A stretch of 64,000 nucleotides of DNA, taken from assembly GCA_030998225.1 (NCBI GenBank), contig JAPYXD010000704.1, positions 11,098,001 to 11,162,000 of the forward strand. The letters are read 5' to 3'. The notes under the pieces are model-generated. The model worked only from the letters and a program-made list of their open reading frames with translations, made no database searches and had not been told where the DNA came from. Below are positions 44,738-55,924 of this stretch, piece by piece. The DNA is from Diplolepis rosae (taxonomy: Eukaryota; Arthropoda; Insecta; Hymenoptera; Diplolepididae). Each line of letters starts with the position of its first letter. Position 1 is the first letter of the stretch. A program made the translations under genes and the position numbers.

Positions 44738-45353
44738 GAGGTCCGTTTAACCCCATCACGTCAGGGTTATTCATAACCTCAAAAAATAGGCCCAAAAACC
44801 CAATGATCTATTGATCCTTCAACACAAAAAACCCCATAACCATTTCATTCTTAAACCCAATAAACCCTTAACCCCCTTCACCCAATAACGCTTTAAGAAA
44901 GAGACTTGCACGCCTTTGAACCCCGAAACTTAGTGTGTACGAGCCATATGTGCATTTTAACTACTCGAATGATAAATTTCATAACACCATGACCTTCCAT
45001 CCCTGTGACCGCATAACCTAGTAATTCATTGGCACCGTAGTCGTGCGAGGTCATGGTATTTTATGCTAAACCTACTCCTAGCCTAACCCGGGAACAACGA
45101 CGATAAAAAAGTACTACGGTACCAATGAATTACTAGGTTATGCGGTCACAGGTTTGGAAGGTCATGGTGTTCTGAAATTTATGGGGTTATGGGGTGAAGG
45201 GTGTTAAAGGGTTGTGGGGTTTAAAAATTAAATTTTTATGTGGTTTTTTGTGTTGAAAGATCAAGGGATTAAAGATTCAAGGAATTATAGGGTTTTTGGG
45301 CCTATTTTGCGAGGTTATGAATAACCCTAACGTGATGGGGTTGAACGGACCTC
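44738..45353. mobile_element. 616-bp foldback element with C-rich/G-rich arms
   Basis: The left arm opens GAGGTCCGTTTAACCCCATC and the right arm closes GATGGGGTTGAACGGACCTC. Pairing continues inward through CATGACCTTCCA and AACCTAGTAATTCATTGG to a centre near 45075. The left arm is C-rich and the right arm G-rich on this strand. No protein is encoded. Its superfamily is unknown. Confidence 0.8.
45183..45219 (+). other. G-quadruplex-capable motif
   Basis: Five G tracts (GGGG, GGGG, GGG, GGG, GGGG) are separated by loops of 4, 4, 7 and 4 bases, which meets the usual four-tract rule on the plus strand. The paired left arm carries the matching C tracts. Confidence 0.75.
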
Positions 45354-45364
45354 CTCTTTAAACC

Positions 45365-46030
45365 TGAATCAGTGAACGGCCACTGATTAGCAGTGACTAT
45401 TCACTGATGGTAGCAGCTATAAGTCTTTCACTGAAAATCAGTGAAATTCGACTGATGAATCAGTGAAATAGATTGAACTCACCTATTAAATCAGTGAAAG
45501 CTTCAGGTGGGAGTAATAAAACCAGCAATATATTGTAACGATCGATGAACTCGTTATATTTCAGGCTAAATAACACTAAAACGAAATTACGTAATTATTA
45601 TTATTTTTAAAGGACGATAAATCAGTAAAGTGTATATGAAGGTTTTAAATTCGCGAATTCAAAAGTTATGTTCACATGCCGCATTCACTGATTCCTCAGT
45701 GAAATCAAAGCAGGGCACTGATTCATCAGTTGATATATTTTCACTGACATAATCAGTGACTATTTCACTGATTCAGTTGACCAGCACAAATAATTGGGTA
45801 CTGTCTCCAGTACTCTCTAAATTTGAACCAGTCAAAATCTACTGATTATCAGTGAAATTTGATTCAAATAGCTAAAAAGAGGTTACTGTAAATCAGTCAA
45901 ATTTCACTGATTATATCAATAAAAATTGACTGAATTGACAGTGAAAAATATTTTGTTCACTGATGAATCAGTGAAAAGGCAAATCACTGATTCAATCAGT
46001 GAAAATTTGACTGATTCAGATTTAGAGAGT
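45365..46030. repeat. TCAGTGA/TCACTGA palindromic-word array
   Basis: The heptamer TCAGTGA or its complement TCACTGA occurs at least 17 times, in two clusters (45368-45505 and 45680-46020). Pairs such as CACTGATGAATCAGTGA form small hairpins. ACTCTCTAAATTTGAACC (about 45811) and GATTTAGAGAGTACCG (about 46019) are an inverted pair. The frame at 45926-46165 is a translation of the array. The class is unknown. Confidence 0.8.
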
Positions 46031-47085
46031 ACCGTTCACGCAGTACAACCAAGCATTACGAGCCACTACTGGCCCAGTGCTGGCGCCGTACAGACGCCCA
46101 GTACTGGGACTACGGCAATCTGTACTTTTTTTTTTTGCACATTTGGTAGTGTTTTTGTATTTTAAGGGTTCGAACAATTTCGAATTCTTAAAATTTTGAA
46201 CTACACAAAAATGGTCTCAGAATAAAGTAAAATGGTTGTATACATAGGAAATTTGAATTGCAAAGTACTCACATGAAGAAAGAATCTTGAACGAAGGAAG
46301 AAATTCATACTGGACAAAAGTAAATCCCAGAATTCGTTCTTTTCAAGCAACGCCAATAAATTGTTCATGTTGGGAATTATTTGCTAGAGGGAAACAAGCC
46401 TTCTTGGCCGTTTAATATGTCTCTGCACCAAGAGTAATCCACTGGACTGTTTGAACTTTTGGATCTCATGTATTTTATTCCATTCGAGCGAATATTGAAT
46501 TATCCATCGGAAGTAGGCGAAACAGTGAATAGGGTAGCGGGGGTGGTTGGTGGTGCATAATCCCAGCTTTTTCAGAACAACATTCAGTTTGGTTGGCTCT
46601 GAAACCAGGAGCCTAGTCGTGGCGAGAGGACAGGGCATGATTTAGAAGGGATGGTTCGTGCCAGGGTCACTTGCCATAAATCCTGTCACCCCTCTAAAGC
46701 GGAACTCGTATGCACCCGGTTACTTTGCACGTATCCACCGAAAATCCTGCGTTAGGTGAAACGGAAGGATTTATTCTTACATGTGGAATGCGAATGAAAA
46801 ATTCACTCTTAATTCACCAAAAATACTCCCTTTAGTCTATCATGTTAGTTTTTCTTTTTTTTTTTTAATTATTTTATTCAAGGATCAAAGGATTTAGTTC
46901 GCATAAAATGAACCTGAAATGATAAATCTTACATTTTTTACTCATTATTTGATTTAATTAACCCCTTCGCAGTGTAGCAGAATGGAACTTTCTGTACCAC
47001 GAGTCTGTGAAATAAAAAAGTTCTTGGATATACTTAGTAATTCTAAATTGGGTTTTTGGAGACGGTGAAATTGAATTTCAAAATT
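46031..47085. other. Mostly non-repetitive stretch without a supported gene
   Basis: The part from 46380 to 46780 is less AT-rich and has an open minus frame at 46384-46638 without a recognisable domain. It is possibly single-copy host DNA. Confidence 0.35.
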
Positions 47086-47089
47086 TTTA

Positions 47090-47520
47090 ATCTCGGATCC
47101 AATATTGCAGATTGGAAATTTAGAAATTATTGGATTTTCATAAAAATCAGTACTTTGATGTTTTTGGAGTTAGTGAATTCAAATTTGAGGTCAGAATTCA
47201 AAATATTATTCAAAATAATACTCAAAAGTAGTTGAATGTCGATAAAAAAGAGTTTCTTACAATTTTTGGAACTCATTAGTACGAATTTGATACCATATTG
47301 ATGAGATAAAAAATGGATCAAAAATTTAAAAATGCTTTTATCTAAGAAAATTTCTGATCCGTTAGATTTGATCTGCCACTTGGAATTATGAAATTCTGAC
47401 CTCATTCGGATTTAGCGACTCCAAATATCTTAAGGTACTCATTTTTATGAAAATTCAATCATTTTCAAATTTCTGATCTGCTATTTTTAATTTTCAAATT
47501 CTACCCTTAAATTCGGAAAA
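47090..47520. repeat. Satellite-like dispersed repeat, copy A
   Basis: ATACTCAAAAGTAGTTGAATG, TTTCTTACAATTTTTGGAAC and TTTATGAAAATTCAATCATT are shared with 54957-55330 in the same order. Internally, blocks of about 110 bp around ATTTCTGATCTGCCA recur, as in an old satellite. The minus frame at 47127-47405 is a translation of the repeat. Confidence 0.75.
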
Positions 47521-47608
47521 TAAAAAGTAAAACTTAACTAAGATCAATATTGATAAATTTATTTATTTAAATGATAAAGGTTTATTGTGAAGTATTTTCC
47601 TCATTCTA

Positions 47609-47912
47609 CACGCAGAAAAAAGATCAGTAAAATTTACAGGAAGTTCGGTACTTATTTGGACAACATGACTTTTTAGTAAATTTTACAAGAAGTTGAGTTC
47701 AATCAACAGATTTTCTGTACAATTCACTTAGCGTACAGTACAATCAACTTAACTCGGTTTTTTTCGTATTCAGTAGATTTTACTGGACGCTGAGTGAAAC
47801 GTACAGAAAATCTGTTAATTGAACTCAACTTCTGGTAAAATTTACTGAAAAGTCATGTTGTCCAAATAAGTACCGAACTTCCTGTAAATTTCACTGATCT
47901 TTTCTCTGCGTG
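47609..47912. mobile_element. 304-bp hairpin element, TA target
   Basis: TA at 47607-47608 and 47913-47914 flanks CACGCAGAAAAAAGATCAG and its near-exact inverse CTGATCTTTTCTCTGCGTG. The arms pair along almost their whole length (about 140 bp each), including GGAAGTTCGGTACTTATTTG. It is a foldback MITE of the CAC.GAGAAAAA family. Confidence 0.9.
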
Positions 47913-47914
47913 TA

Positions 47915-48179
47915 TTCTCAATGATTTGAGATCCTTTAAAATTGAACCACTTAAAAATCTTGCAACATTCGGACTGTCATGTTGATATCCAAAGCCTTGG
48001 GATTTTGAACTTTTGAATATTCAAGTTTTTCAAACTTTGTATAAATTTGAAATTGGAAAAATTCTACTTATAAATGAACAATACAAAGGTTTCAAAATGT
48101 TTCAAAAGATTAGAAAATAATATTTAAATTCAAAATTTTCTGCGGAATTGCTATTTTTTTCAAGAAATTCAACTTTAGG
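47915..48179. other. AT-rich spacer
   Basis: No recognisable feature. Confidence 0.4.
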
Positions 48180-48500
48180 CTGAAGGCGATAGATCAATCG
48201 GACCACGTGACTAAATTATACATTTATTCGTTCATGTAAGATAACTTTTTAAATTTACAAAGTATCTTTCTGAAATTCAGGAAACGTAACAAAAGACAAT
48301 AAAGCACATCTATTAATTTCTTTTTGGTAAAAATTTTGAAAAAATTCGAAAAGTTATCAAAAATTACAGTTGTCTGTAAAATTTGCTGCAAAATTCTCAC
48401 TCAAACGAAGTTGACAGACGTCCTCTATCGTTTTCTATAGTATTTTACAAATTTTCAGGAAGATACTTTGTAAGTTTTATTTCAAGCCTTTTCAATTGGG
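48180..48500. repeat. Eroded copy of the AGGCCATG foldback
   Basis: CCACGTGACTAAATTATACA, TTCATGTAAGATAAC and AAAGTATCTTTCTGAAATTC are followed in the second half by inverted GAAGATACTTTGTAAGTTTT. The order matches 55407-55700. The ends are degraded. Confidence 0.7.
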
Positions 48501-48686
48501 AAGATTAAAAATGCAAAAAAAATCTCGAAAAGTCCAATTCTACAGTTTTAAATGCTGAAAAGCAACTCAATTTCGAAATAAGCACAAAATTAGTATTATC
48601 TTTAGAAAAAGTTGTTATTGAAATTTGACTTTTAAAATAAAACTATTCATGCAGAAGAACATTCGATAACTACAATAACTGCAATT

Positions 48687-49330
48687 TTTTTCATATCACT
48701 TTTTACCAAATTTTTAAAAATGGTGCGATTCTGATAAATCGTGGATAATTTTTTCACGGTAAAGATTCTCTGCGACTTGAACATTTCCAATTTTTGAAAA
48801 TAAACTCTTTAATGGCTGAAGATATTGAAAAACGATTTTTCAAAACAACATTTTTATAAAAAAATTGTTGAATTTGATAATAATTGCTCAATTTTCAAAA
48901 ATTGGAAACGGTCAAATTGTAGAAAATCTTTTCCCTGAAAAAATGATCCATGATTTATCAAAATCGCACCATTTTTAAAAAATTTGGTAAAAAGCGATGT
49001 GGAAAAAAAATGTGTTAAATACATTATTTTTCTATGTTTCAAATGTTTTTTATAGAAAATAATCTTTTCTCTTTTGAATAATCCCTTCAATAACAATATT
49101 TCTATCCTTGAAAGCAAAATCATGTATTTGTGCCTCAGGCCTAATTTTTCGTGACTGAACAAAAATAAAATTTATTAATAAAATTATTGTTTTGTGTTTC
49201 AAATTTTTTTCATGAAAAATAATCTTTTCTCTTTCAAATTAGTCCTTCAATAATAATATTGCTATTCTTGAAAGCAAAATTATCTATTTTTGTCTGAGGT
49301 CTAATTTTCGTGAACGAACTACCATAAGTA
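48687..49330. repeat. Hairpin followed by a 160-bp tandem duplication
   Basis: The left arm 48687-48802 (CTTTTTACCAAATTTTTAAA, ATGGTGCGATTCTGATAAAT) pairs with the right arm 48894-49015. Then a unit containing AATAATCTTTTCTCTTT and CTTGAAAGCAAAAT occurs twice, 160 bp apart. Part of the arm sequence also occurs at 16520-16690. The minus frame at 48854-49162 is a translation of the hairpin. Confidence 0.75.
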
Positions 49331-50158
49331 AAAAAAAAGCCCATGTACCCTCTTCAATTAAAATTCTGATTCTTGCATTCCAATTAAATTCTATAAAATT
49401 CCGCATATCTCGTATTTTAAAAATATTAGTAGGTATAAAAACGGCACTAACATCTCCATCAGAACCTAACTATCCATTTGTCCTCTCTGCATCTGAAAAA
49501 ATGAATTGATTTGGCATTGAAACTGGTTCCGCGTGCTTCCTATAAATAGTAAAGGAAAGAAAATTAATGAAATGGAGCCTTTCCATAAAAAGGGAGAAAA
49601 GAGGGAGATTGGTACAAAACGGAAGCAGACAGGTACCTGGAATGGCAAAGTAGGGGGTGGATAGGTGCCAGGAAAGAGGAAACTGGCTATTCCAATATAC
49701 TGTAATCCAGTTGAAGCTCCATCTGGCAGTTGTGTCTCGTATACTACTCATAGCGATGATTCGACCGAGACGCAGCTGGCCCGTACAGGCACTTGCATCT
49801 TCCAACTTGGCAGACGGCTTAGCATTTATCAAGTGAGATTAATTAATGACGGTAGGTCCTAAGTATCTGGGAGTATCGTGAGAGGAATTTCAAAATAACA
49901 CCACCCCCTACCCCCTCAGCTCTATATCTCTTTCTCTCGTAGTTGGGTTTCTCTCTTCTCATCCGTTCCATGACTTTCCGGTCAAAGTAGCCTCTCTCTT
50001 TCACTATCTCGTAAGCTTTCCAACTTTGACAGCCCGGGGTATTATCTATCTCGGAAGTTCGTCGTCTCCACCACTGTAACGACGCTCTCACTAATCGCAC
50101 TCGGCTGGATTGGCTTTTAGCATTAAGTTCAGCTAACTCAATATCGACCAAGACTCTA
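49331..50158. other. GC-richer segment, no supported gene
   Basis: Overlapping frames occur on both strands: minus 49470-49832 (120 codons), plus 49665-49862, minus 49843-50151. None shows a domain, signal peptide or splice context I trust. Its composition suggests single-copy host DNA. Confidence 0.35.
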
Positions 50159-50177
50159 CCCCCCCCCCCCCCCCCCC
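50159..50177. repeat. Run of 19 C
   Basis: Uninterrupted poly(C), the second long C run in the window after the one at 32994-33009. Both lie at the edge of GC-richer segments. Confidence 0.95.
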
Positions 50178-50365
50178 ATCCCTCGACCGTGTCCCTAAAA
50201 TGCTTTGAAATAGGCTGGTTACTTTGTTTCTAAGCAGCAAGTACCATCTTCGTTTAATCTTGGCTACTTAAACTTTCGGAAAACATAATTATCAATTCGA
50301 GTTTAGTTCTGCACTTGAGTTTACAGGTATTGCTTTTATAGAATTTGTATTCATTTTTTGTTTTT

Positions 50366-52157
50366 TTGGCATAGGGTAAATTTCTTCTTATTTTCATCAT
50401 TTAAAAATTGTTAATGGTAAATGGAGTAAATCGTAAAAAAATAGACAAACGTTTTGGACAAATAGGGGGGGCCCTTTCCAGTGCCATAAATTAAGAGATT
50501 AATTTAAAATTTCAGTAAAAGATTAAAATATAGGGAATAATAAAAGTAACGAAAATAATAATGCTCAAAAACTCATCTTATAACTTGCAAATCAAAGTGA
50601 AACAGTCCAGTAAATCCCCTAGTAGAAAAACACTTGCTTTGCTCGGGCATCAAACTTCACACTCGCAAAATATACTTTTTTTCTAGTAGAAAAAAATTGT
50701 GTGCAACACGGGAAGAACTTTTATTTTACACGTGTGATTGTTTACCTCGCTTTGCTCGGGCATCAAATTTCATACTCGCAAAATATACTTTTTTCCACTG
50801 GTGGGTTATAAGGTGCATTTTCTTTCTCCCTGTAGTGTAAACAAATTCATTTTTTGACTCCCTAGTAGAAAAATTTGTGTGCGACACGGGAAAAAGATTT
50901 ATTTTACTCGTGTGATTGTTTACCTCGCTTTGCTCGAGCACCAAATTTCATATTCGTAAAATATACTTTTTCCACTGGTGGGTCATAAGGTGCATTTTCT
51001 TTCTCCCTATGGTGTAAACAAATCCATTTTTTGACTCCCTAGTAGAAAAATTTGTGTGCAACACGGGACAAACATTTATTTTACTCGTGTGATTGATGAC
51101 CTCGTTTTGCTCGGACATCAAATTTCATACTCGCAAAATAAATGTATTTCCCGTGTTACATACGATTTTTTTTTCTACTTGTAGGTTAAAAAATGAATTT
51201 GTTTAAATTTTTCTCGTGTGCTTATTAGCCTCGCTCTACTCAGGCATCATACTTTCAAAATAAACATTCTTTTTCCTAGTTGCACAATATTCTATTGCTT
51301 TTTCCGCACGGGGCAATAAAATCCACATTATGACCCCCTAGTAGAAATAGTACATTGTGCAACTAGGGAAAATAAATATTTTTCCCGTGTTGCACACGAT
51401 TTTTTTCTACTAGCGGGGCAGAAAATGGATTTGTTTGCCCCGCACGGGGCAATAAAGTCCACTTTATGGCCCGCTAGTAGAAAAAAGATATTAGTATCAT
51501 AGTATTAAGAAGTGTTATTATTATTTTGTGAAAAGAGAGTGTACTATAAATAAGTAAATTGTTAAAAATGACTGTTTTCGCAGAATAAACGTAATTGTGA
51601 GAAGACTATAATATTTAGAATGGTGAAACTCGGAAATCTGGAGTTCTTTGGTTCACATAATTAAACATTTTTATTTCCATAAATAGCCAACTTCACTTCC
51701 ACGAACACTGAGGGAATTACTTTCATTATTAATATACAGGAAGGGATCTTATTTTTCATTGTTTACAATAAAGAGGCATTTTTTTTTATTTTACTATAGA
51801 AAACATATTTAAAATTAATAATTAAATAATTTTTAAAAATCAAATGAAACAATAAATTACTCCAATGAATACAAAAATACAAAATTCATTATGCGATTTC
51901 AAACGAATCCAAATAGTTTAAATATGTGATGTGCATACTGGACTGATTCATTTTGATCTGCAAGTTATAAGATGAGTTTTTAAGCATTATGATTTTCGTT
52001 ATTTTAATTATCCCCTATATTTTAATTTTTTAGAGAAATTTTGAATTAATCTTTTAATTTATGGCACTGAGAAGGGCCTATCTTTTTTACGTTTTATTCC
52101 ATCTACCATTGACAATTTTTAAATGAAAAAAATAAGAAGGAACTGAATATGCCAACA
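50366..52157. mobile_element. 1.8-kb element with inverted repeats of about 245 bp
   Basis: The left arm (50366-50612: TTGGCATAGGG, CATTTAAAAATTGTTAATGG, CAGTGCCATAAATTAA, AAAACTCATCTTATAACTTG) is matched in inverse by 51945-52157. Each arm holds an eroded version of the ribozyme-core segment seen at 23155. The interior is a tandem CTACTAG array plus AT-rich DNA and has no reverse transcriptase or transposase. Inverted flanking repeats with a hammerhead-like core recall Penelope-like elements, but this is inference. Confidence 0.65.
50613..51490 (-). repeat. Tandem CTACTAG repeat array
   Basis: The landmark CGCTTTGCTCGGGCATCAAA or a variant recurs at about 50635, 50749, 50926, 51103 and 51229; the central spacing is 177 bp. 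Each unit has the CTAGTAGAAAAA junction, GTGTGCAACACGGG stem and CTCGTGTGATTG. The last unit ends with GCCCCGCACGGGGC and GGCCCGCTAGTAGAAAA. The array lies exactly inside the inverted-repeat element. The frames at 50634-50944 are translations of the repeat. Confidence 0.85.
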
Positions 52158-52164
52158 TATTTTG

Positions 52165-52390
52165 CATAATTGGGTTTTTATAGTATATTGTGCATCTAGG
52201 GGAAAAATAGTTTATTTTGCGAGTATGAAATTTGATGCCCGAGCAAAGCGAGGTCAACAATCACACGAATAAAATAAATGTTTGTCTTGTGTAGCACACA
52301 ATTTTTTTCTACTAGGGAGTCGAAAAATGGATTTGTTTAGAACGCAGGGGAAAATAAAATGCACTTTATGACCCGCCAGTAGAAAAAAAG
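52165..52390 (+). repeat. CTACTAG repeat copy
   Basis: A complete plus-strand order: TATTGTGCATCTAGGGGAAA, GCGAGTATGAAATTTGATGC, CCGAGCAAAGCGAGG, CACACGAATAAAAT, CTACTAGGGAGTCGAAAAAT and GACCCGCCAGTAGAAA. Confidence 0.85.
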
Positions 52391-52399
52391 AATCAAACT

Positions 52400-53280
52400 A
52401 TTAGGCTCTTAAAGCTTTCTTTTTTAGCTTATATCTGTGCTTACTATTTTTTCTTTGATTTTCTCATCACTGAACTTGAACTCACTCGATGGTTCCAAAA
52501 ACACACAAAAACACGACGTGCGGCAGCTTAGCCTCCAATTTTAAATCCTCTTGTGCCAATTTACCCGAAAGTGCCTCTATGATAAATTACACATTTTTTG
52601 CATAATACGCTTCGATTTCATGCAAAAATCTTTTTCCAATCGTAAGTTCATATATCAATGAATATAAAGTCGTAGAATTAGTTCGATCATAATTTTAATA
52701 CAAATTTAAATAAATAAATCATTTTTAAAATTTCATTATAATTTTTTTGAATTGAAGAAAGTTTTGTTGATTCAAAAAAAAATTCTTTAATCTAAAAAAA
52801 TCTATTTCTTTTGATCAAAACAAATTTGTTTGAATTAACAAAACTTTCTTTACAATTAGTGCGAGTTTCATTGACCCTCAATATTAATAAAATGGTACGT
52901 TGTTGGAAAAGGTGGTACAACTTATTGAATATTTCTCCAACTACGTGAAAGATTTTAATAAATATCACTGATGAGGGCTCCGATTTAAGCCGCAAAGTCT
53001 GATTAAATCGACTTAATTATGTTTGGACCCTAAAGCCAATTTTTCCACCGACGTACCATTTTATTAAAACTTTCTTTGATTCAAAAAATTTGTTTCTTTG
53101 ACCGTATATCAAAGAAATGTTCCTTTGATTCAAAGAAGCTGTTTTCTCAATGTGACCATCAAACACCAAAAACCCATTATTATCAATTAAAATTTATTAA
53201 GTAATAGAATGATTAGTCTTTTTTCACTAATAAGATATTATGCAAGGATGTGCGCCAATTTAGCCGCATTTCTCCTAAAC
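52400..53280 (-). repeat. Diverged relative of the GGGGAGAAGCGG element
   Basis: 52430-52720 parallels 62390-62640 (for example GTGCCAATTTACCCGAAAGTG against GCGCCAATTTTGCCGCAAGTG). The right end GTGCGCCAATTTAGCCGCAT parallels 62825-62860. Between them, 52735-53155 is rich in TTTGATTCAAAGAAA words and looks like an insertion. The minus frame at 52792-52995 lies in that insertion. Confidence 0.6.
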
Positions 53281-54076
53281 CGTGACTTTAGGTATGAAAG
53301 TGTAAATTAATTAGAACCAATAAAGGAAAACTTATCTAGAATGATTGCAGCAAATGAGGGTGAAAAAAAAGAATGGGAGCGTGGATGTGGATTAGAATGA
53401 ATTAAAGTGATTTGGGGTGTTCCTGAGCGGATTAGAGTAGATGGACTTGAGAAGTAGAGAAAGTAGGAAGCAGAAAGTAGAAAGGGGATGGTTTAAGAGA
53501 CGCGCAGATAGAGAACCGCTAAATTATGTTACCCCTAATCATTTGTCCAATCGGATTCGTTTACTTTTATTTTAGAAGAACGAGATTAAAAGAATTACTC
53601 CACGTTGCATTTTTCCGCAGAGACATTTTTTTTTTGATTTTGTATTTTCATTATTTCATTTATCCGAGTAAATCTACCCTTTATCGTTTAAGTCTGCATT
53701 TCTACAACCTCATCTATTCTTGTTCATTATCTTTTGTCTCTAGTTCGTTTTACAACTATCTGTGCTTGACATTTTACCTCATCCTATTTTACCTTCAGTA
53801 TATTGTCAGATAGTTCTACTTCAGCTTTATTTTCAATTTTCTCACTTCACACGTCGTTCTCACGTGTATCATTTTATTTTATCTCATTCCACAGAAGAAA
53901 AAAAAACTAGCACAGAATATTGCATGTTACATGTTATACTAACTTTATATTTTATTTTATTAATATTATTTTATACTTACATTTATACTAACATTTTACA
54001 CTTATTTGATTAACACTTTTTCAATTTATATAAATATAATGCCTATACCTGAACCAAATTCAGAAATTAGATTCAT
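53281..54076. other. Stretch without a supported gene
   Basis: The frames at 53526-53813 and 53762-54013 are low-complexity, T-rich translations without a domain. 53330-53520 is purine-rich. Confidence 0.4.
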
Positions 54077-54078
54077 TA

Positions 54079-54564
54079 CAGTCGGCCCTCTCTGTAGGGC
54101 CGCCTCGGGCGGTTAGGGGAAGTGTTTTCTTAGAAAAAGCTTTCCCCCTCCACTCGCCATAGCGATCGTACTTGAATTACTTTTTACCTTCCTCAATGGG
54201 GCCGCTCGAAACGTTGCTGCGAGACGAACCGAATCTCATTAACAATTTAATCGAAATTGTTTTGTGTATCTACGTAAATGTAATATTTAAATGCCAGAAT
54301 TTTGGCACTATTAGATAATAAAGGATCTTGTTCAATCAACGAATAATTTTGGCTCTGAGTGACCATTTCCTTTTCAATTAACAAAGATAACGGAGTATTT
54401 ACTTTCAAAAATTTATTAATAGTTAATGTCTTAGTGTGTTGATCGCGCGGCCCTATTGAAGACGGTGGAAATTGAATTCAGCAGTGCGCATGGTGGGGGA
54501 AGCGTCGAGTACAGATTAGGGGTAGAGGCCCTACTGAAAGTGGCCCTATAGAGAGCGCGGACTG
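54079..54564. mobile_element. 486-bp pogo/Tigger-like element
   Basis: TA at 54077-54078 and 54565-54566 flanks CAGTCGGCCCTCTCTGTAGGG and, inverted, CCCTATAGAGAGCGCGGACTG. It has no transposase. It abuts the next element and shares its TA. Confidence 0.85.
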
Positions 54565-54566
54565 TA

Positions 54567-54876
54567 CAGTAAAACCCCGTTTATCTCAACACCTTCCAAT
54601 CGAATGCCTCCTGTTTATAGCAAATACGGAGGGGCTCCCACTCCTCCACCACCAGCCTGACCTACTGGTTGTCGGCGCATGCGCCTCAACGACTAGTTTC
54701 GCGCGCGTTCGCTGTTTATCACAAATTTAAAAGTGAGGGGATTTCCCCCTATCCTTGAGAATCACGTGACCTCTCCTTCTACTAATAGGACAGGGAAAAA
54801 AATGGTAGAGTTTATTGTGATAAACGGAAGAGACAAGTTGCAATAAACGGGTGTTCCGATAAACGGGGTTTTACTG
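54567..54876. mobile_element. 310-bp pogo/Tigger-like element
   Basis: The ends are CAGTAAAACCCCGTTTATC and, inverted, GATAAACGGGGTTTTACTG. TA (54565-54566) is on the left; the right flank is TTTA, so the right TA is altered. The inside has GGCGCATGCGCC and a second GATAAACGG. It has no transposase. The minus frame at 54762-54956 is unsupported. Confidence 0.85.
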
Positions 54877-54956
54877 TTTATATGTTTGCATTGCTTGTTC
54901 TGTAAAGCATTTAGGAACAAAACACATGACGCTGTAGTTTTACCAGAAAGACTCAT

Positions 54957-55330
54957 AAAATACTCAAAAGTAGTTGAATGTTGATAAGAAATAAGTTTCT
55001 TACAATTTTTGGAACTCAGTACAAATTTGATACGAAACTAATGAGATAAAAAATGAATGAAAAATTTTTGAATGCTTTTATCCAAGAAAATTACTGATCC
55101 GCCATATTGAATTATTAAATTATGATCTCAAATTCGGATTCAGCGACCCCAAATACCCTAAGGTACTCATTTTTATGAAAATTCAATCATTTTCAAATTT
55201 CTGATCTGCCATTTCTAATTTTTGAATTCTGACCTTAAATTCAGATTTAGCGACCCGAAAAACTTGAATATAATAATTTTTATGGAAATCGCAATAGTTT
55301 AACCTCTATTTTTTCAAAATCTGTTCTGTA
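54957..55330. repeat. Satellite-like dispersed repeat, copy B
   Basis: It follows copy A (47090-47520) in order and wording: ACTCAAAAGTAGTTGAATG, TTCTTACAATTTTTGGAACT, CCCTAAGGTACTCATTTTTA, GAAAATTCAATCATTTTCAA. Half-repeats of about 110 bp are visible. Confidence 0.75.
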
Positions 55331-55924
55331 AATTAATTACTGGAATCAGTTGGCAAGAACCAAACCATTTTTCTCTGTGTACCATAATCCCTTCTCAGTG
55401 TATTTAAGGCCATGAATTATGTAGACCACGTCACTAAATTGCACATTAAATCGTTCATGTAAGATAACTTTTTGAATTTACAAAGCATCTTTCTGAAAAT
55501 TTGTAAAATGTAACATAAAACTATAGAGTATGTCTATTAACTTTAATAATGTTTAGAAAATTTTGACCCAAATGAAGTTAACAGTTTTTTATCGCCTTCT
55601 GTTGTAGTTTACAAATTTCTAGGAAGATATTTTGTAAATTAAAGAAGTTGTCTTACACGAACTTTTATACGAATTTGGTCACGTGATCTGGTGGATCCAT
55701 GGCCTTACTTATCCGGTCCTTACCTTATTGACACTTTTTTTTCGCCGTTCTCATTTTCACATTAATTGAGATATCGAGTTGAAACTTTGAGTAATTAAGT
55801 AAAAAGCACTAAGGAACATTTATCTGCTCCTAAATATTTATAATTATGAATAAAAAATTTTCCAACAAATTTTGTTTGTATAGTTATAATGATGGAAAAA
55901 AACGAACGATATTTTTTGTTCGCT

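Noticed and set aside
49470..49832. 120-codon minus-strand frame
   Set aside because: No domain, signal or splice context; overlapping frames on both strands fit GC-richer non-coding DNA.
53526..54013. Two hydrophobic frames that could be membrane proteins
   Set aside because: Low-complexity T-rich DNA naturally encodes Phe, Leu, Tyr and Ser; no initiation or family evidence.
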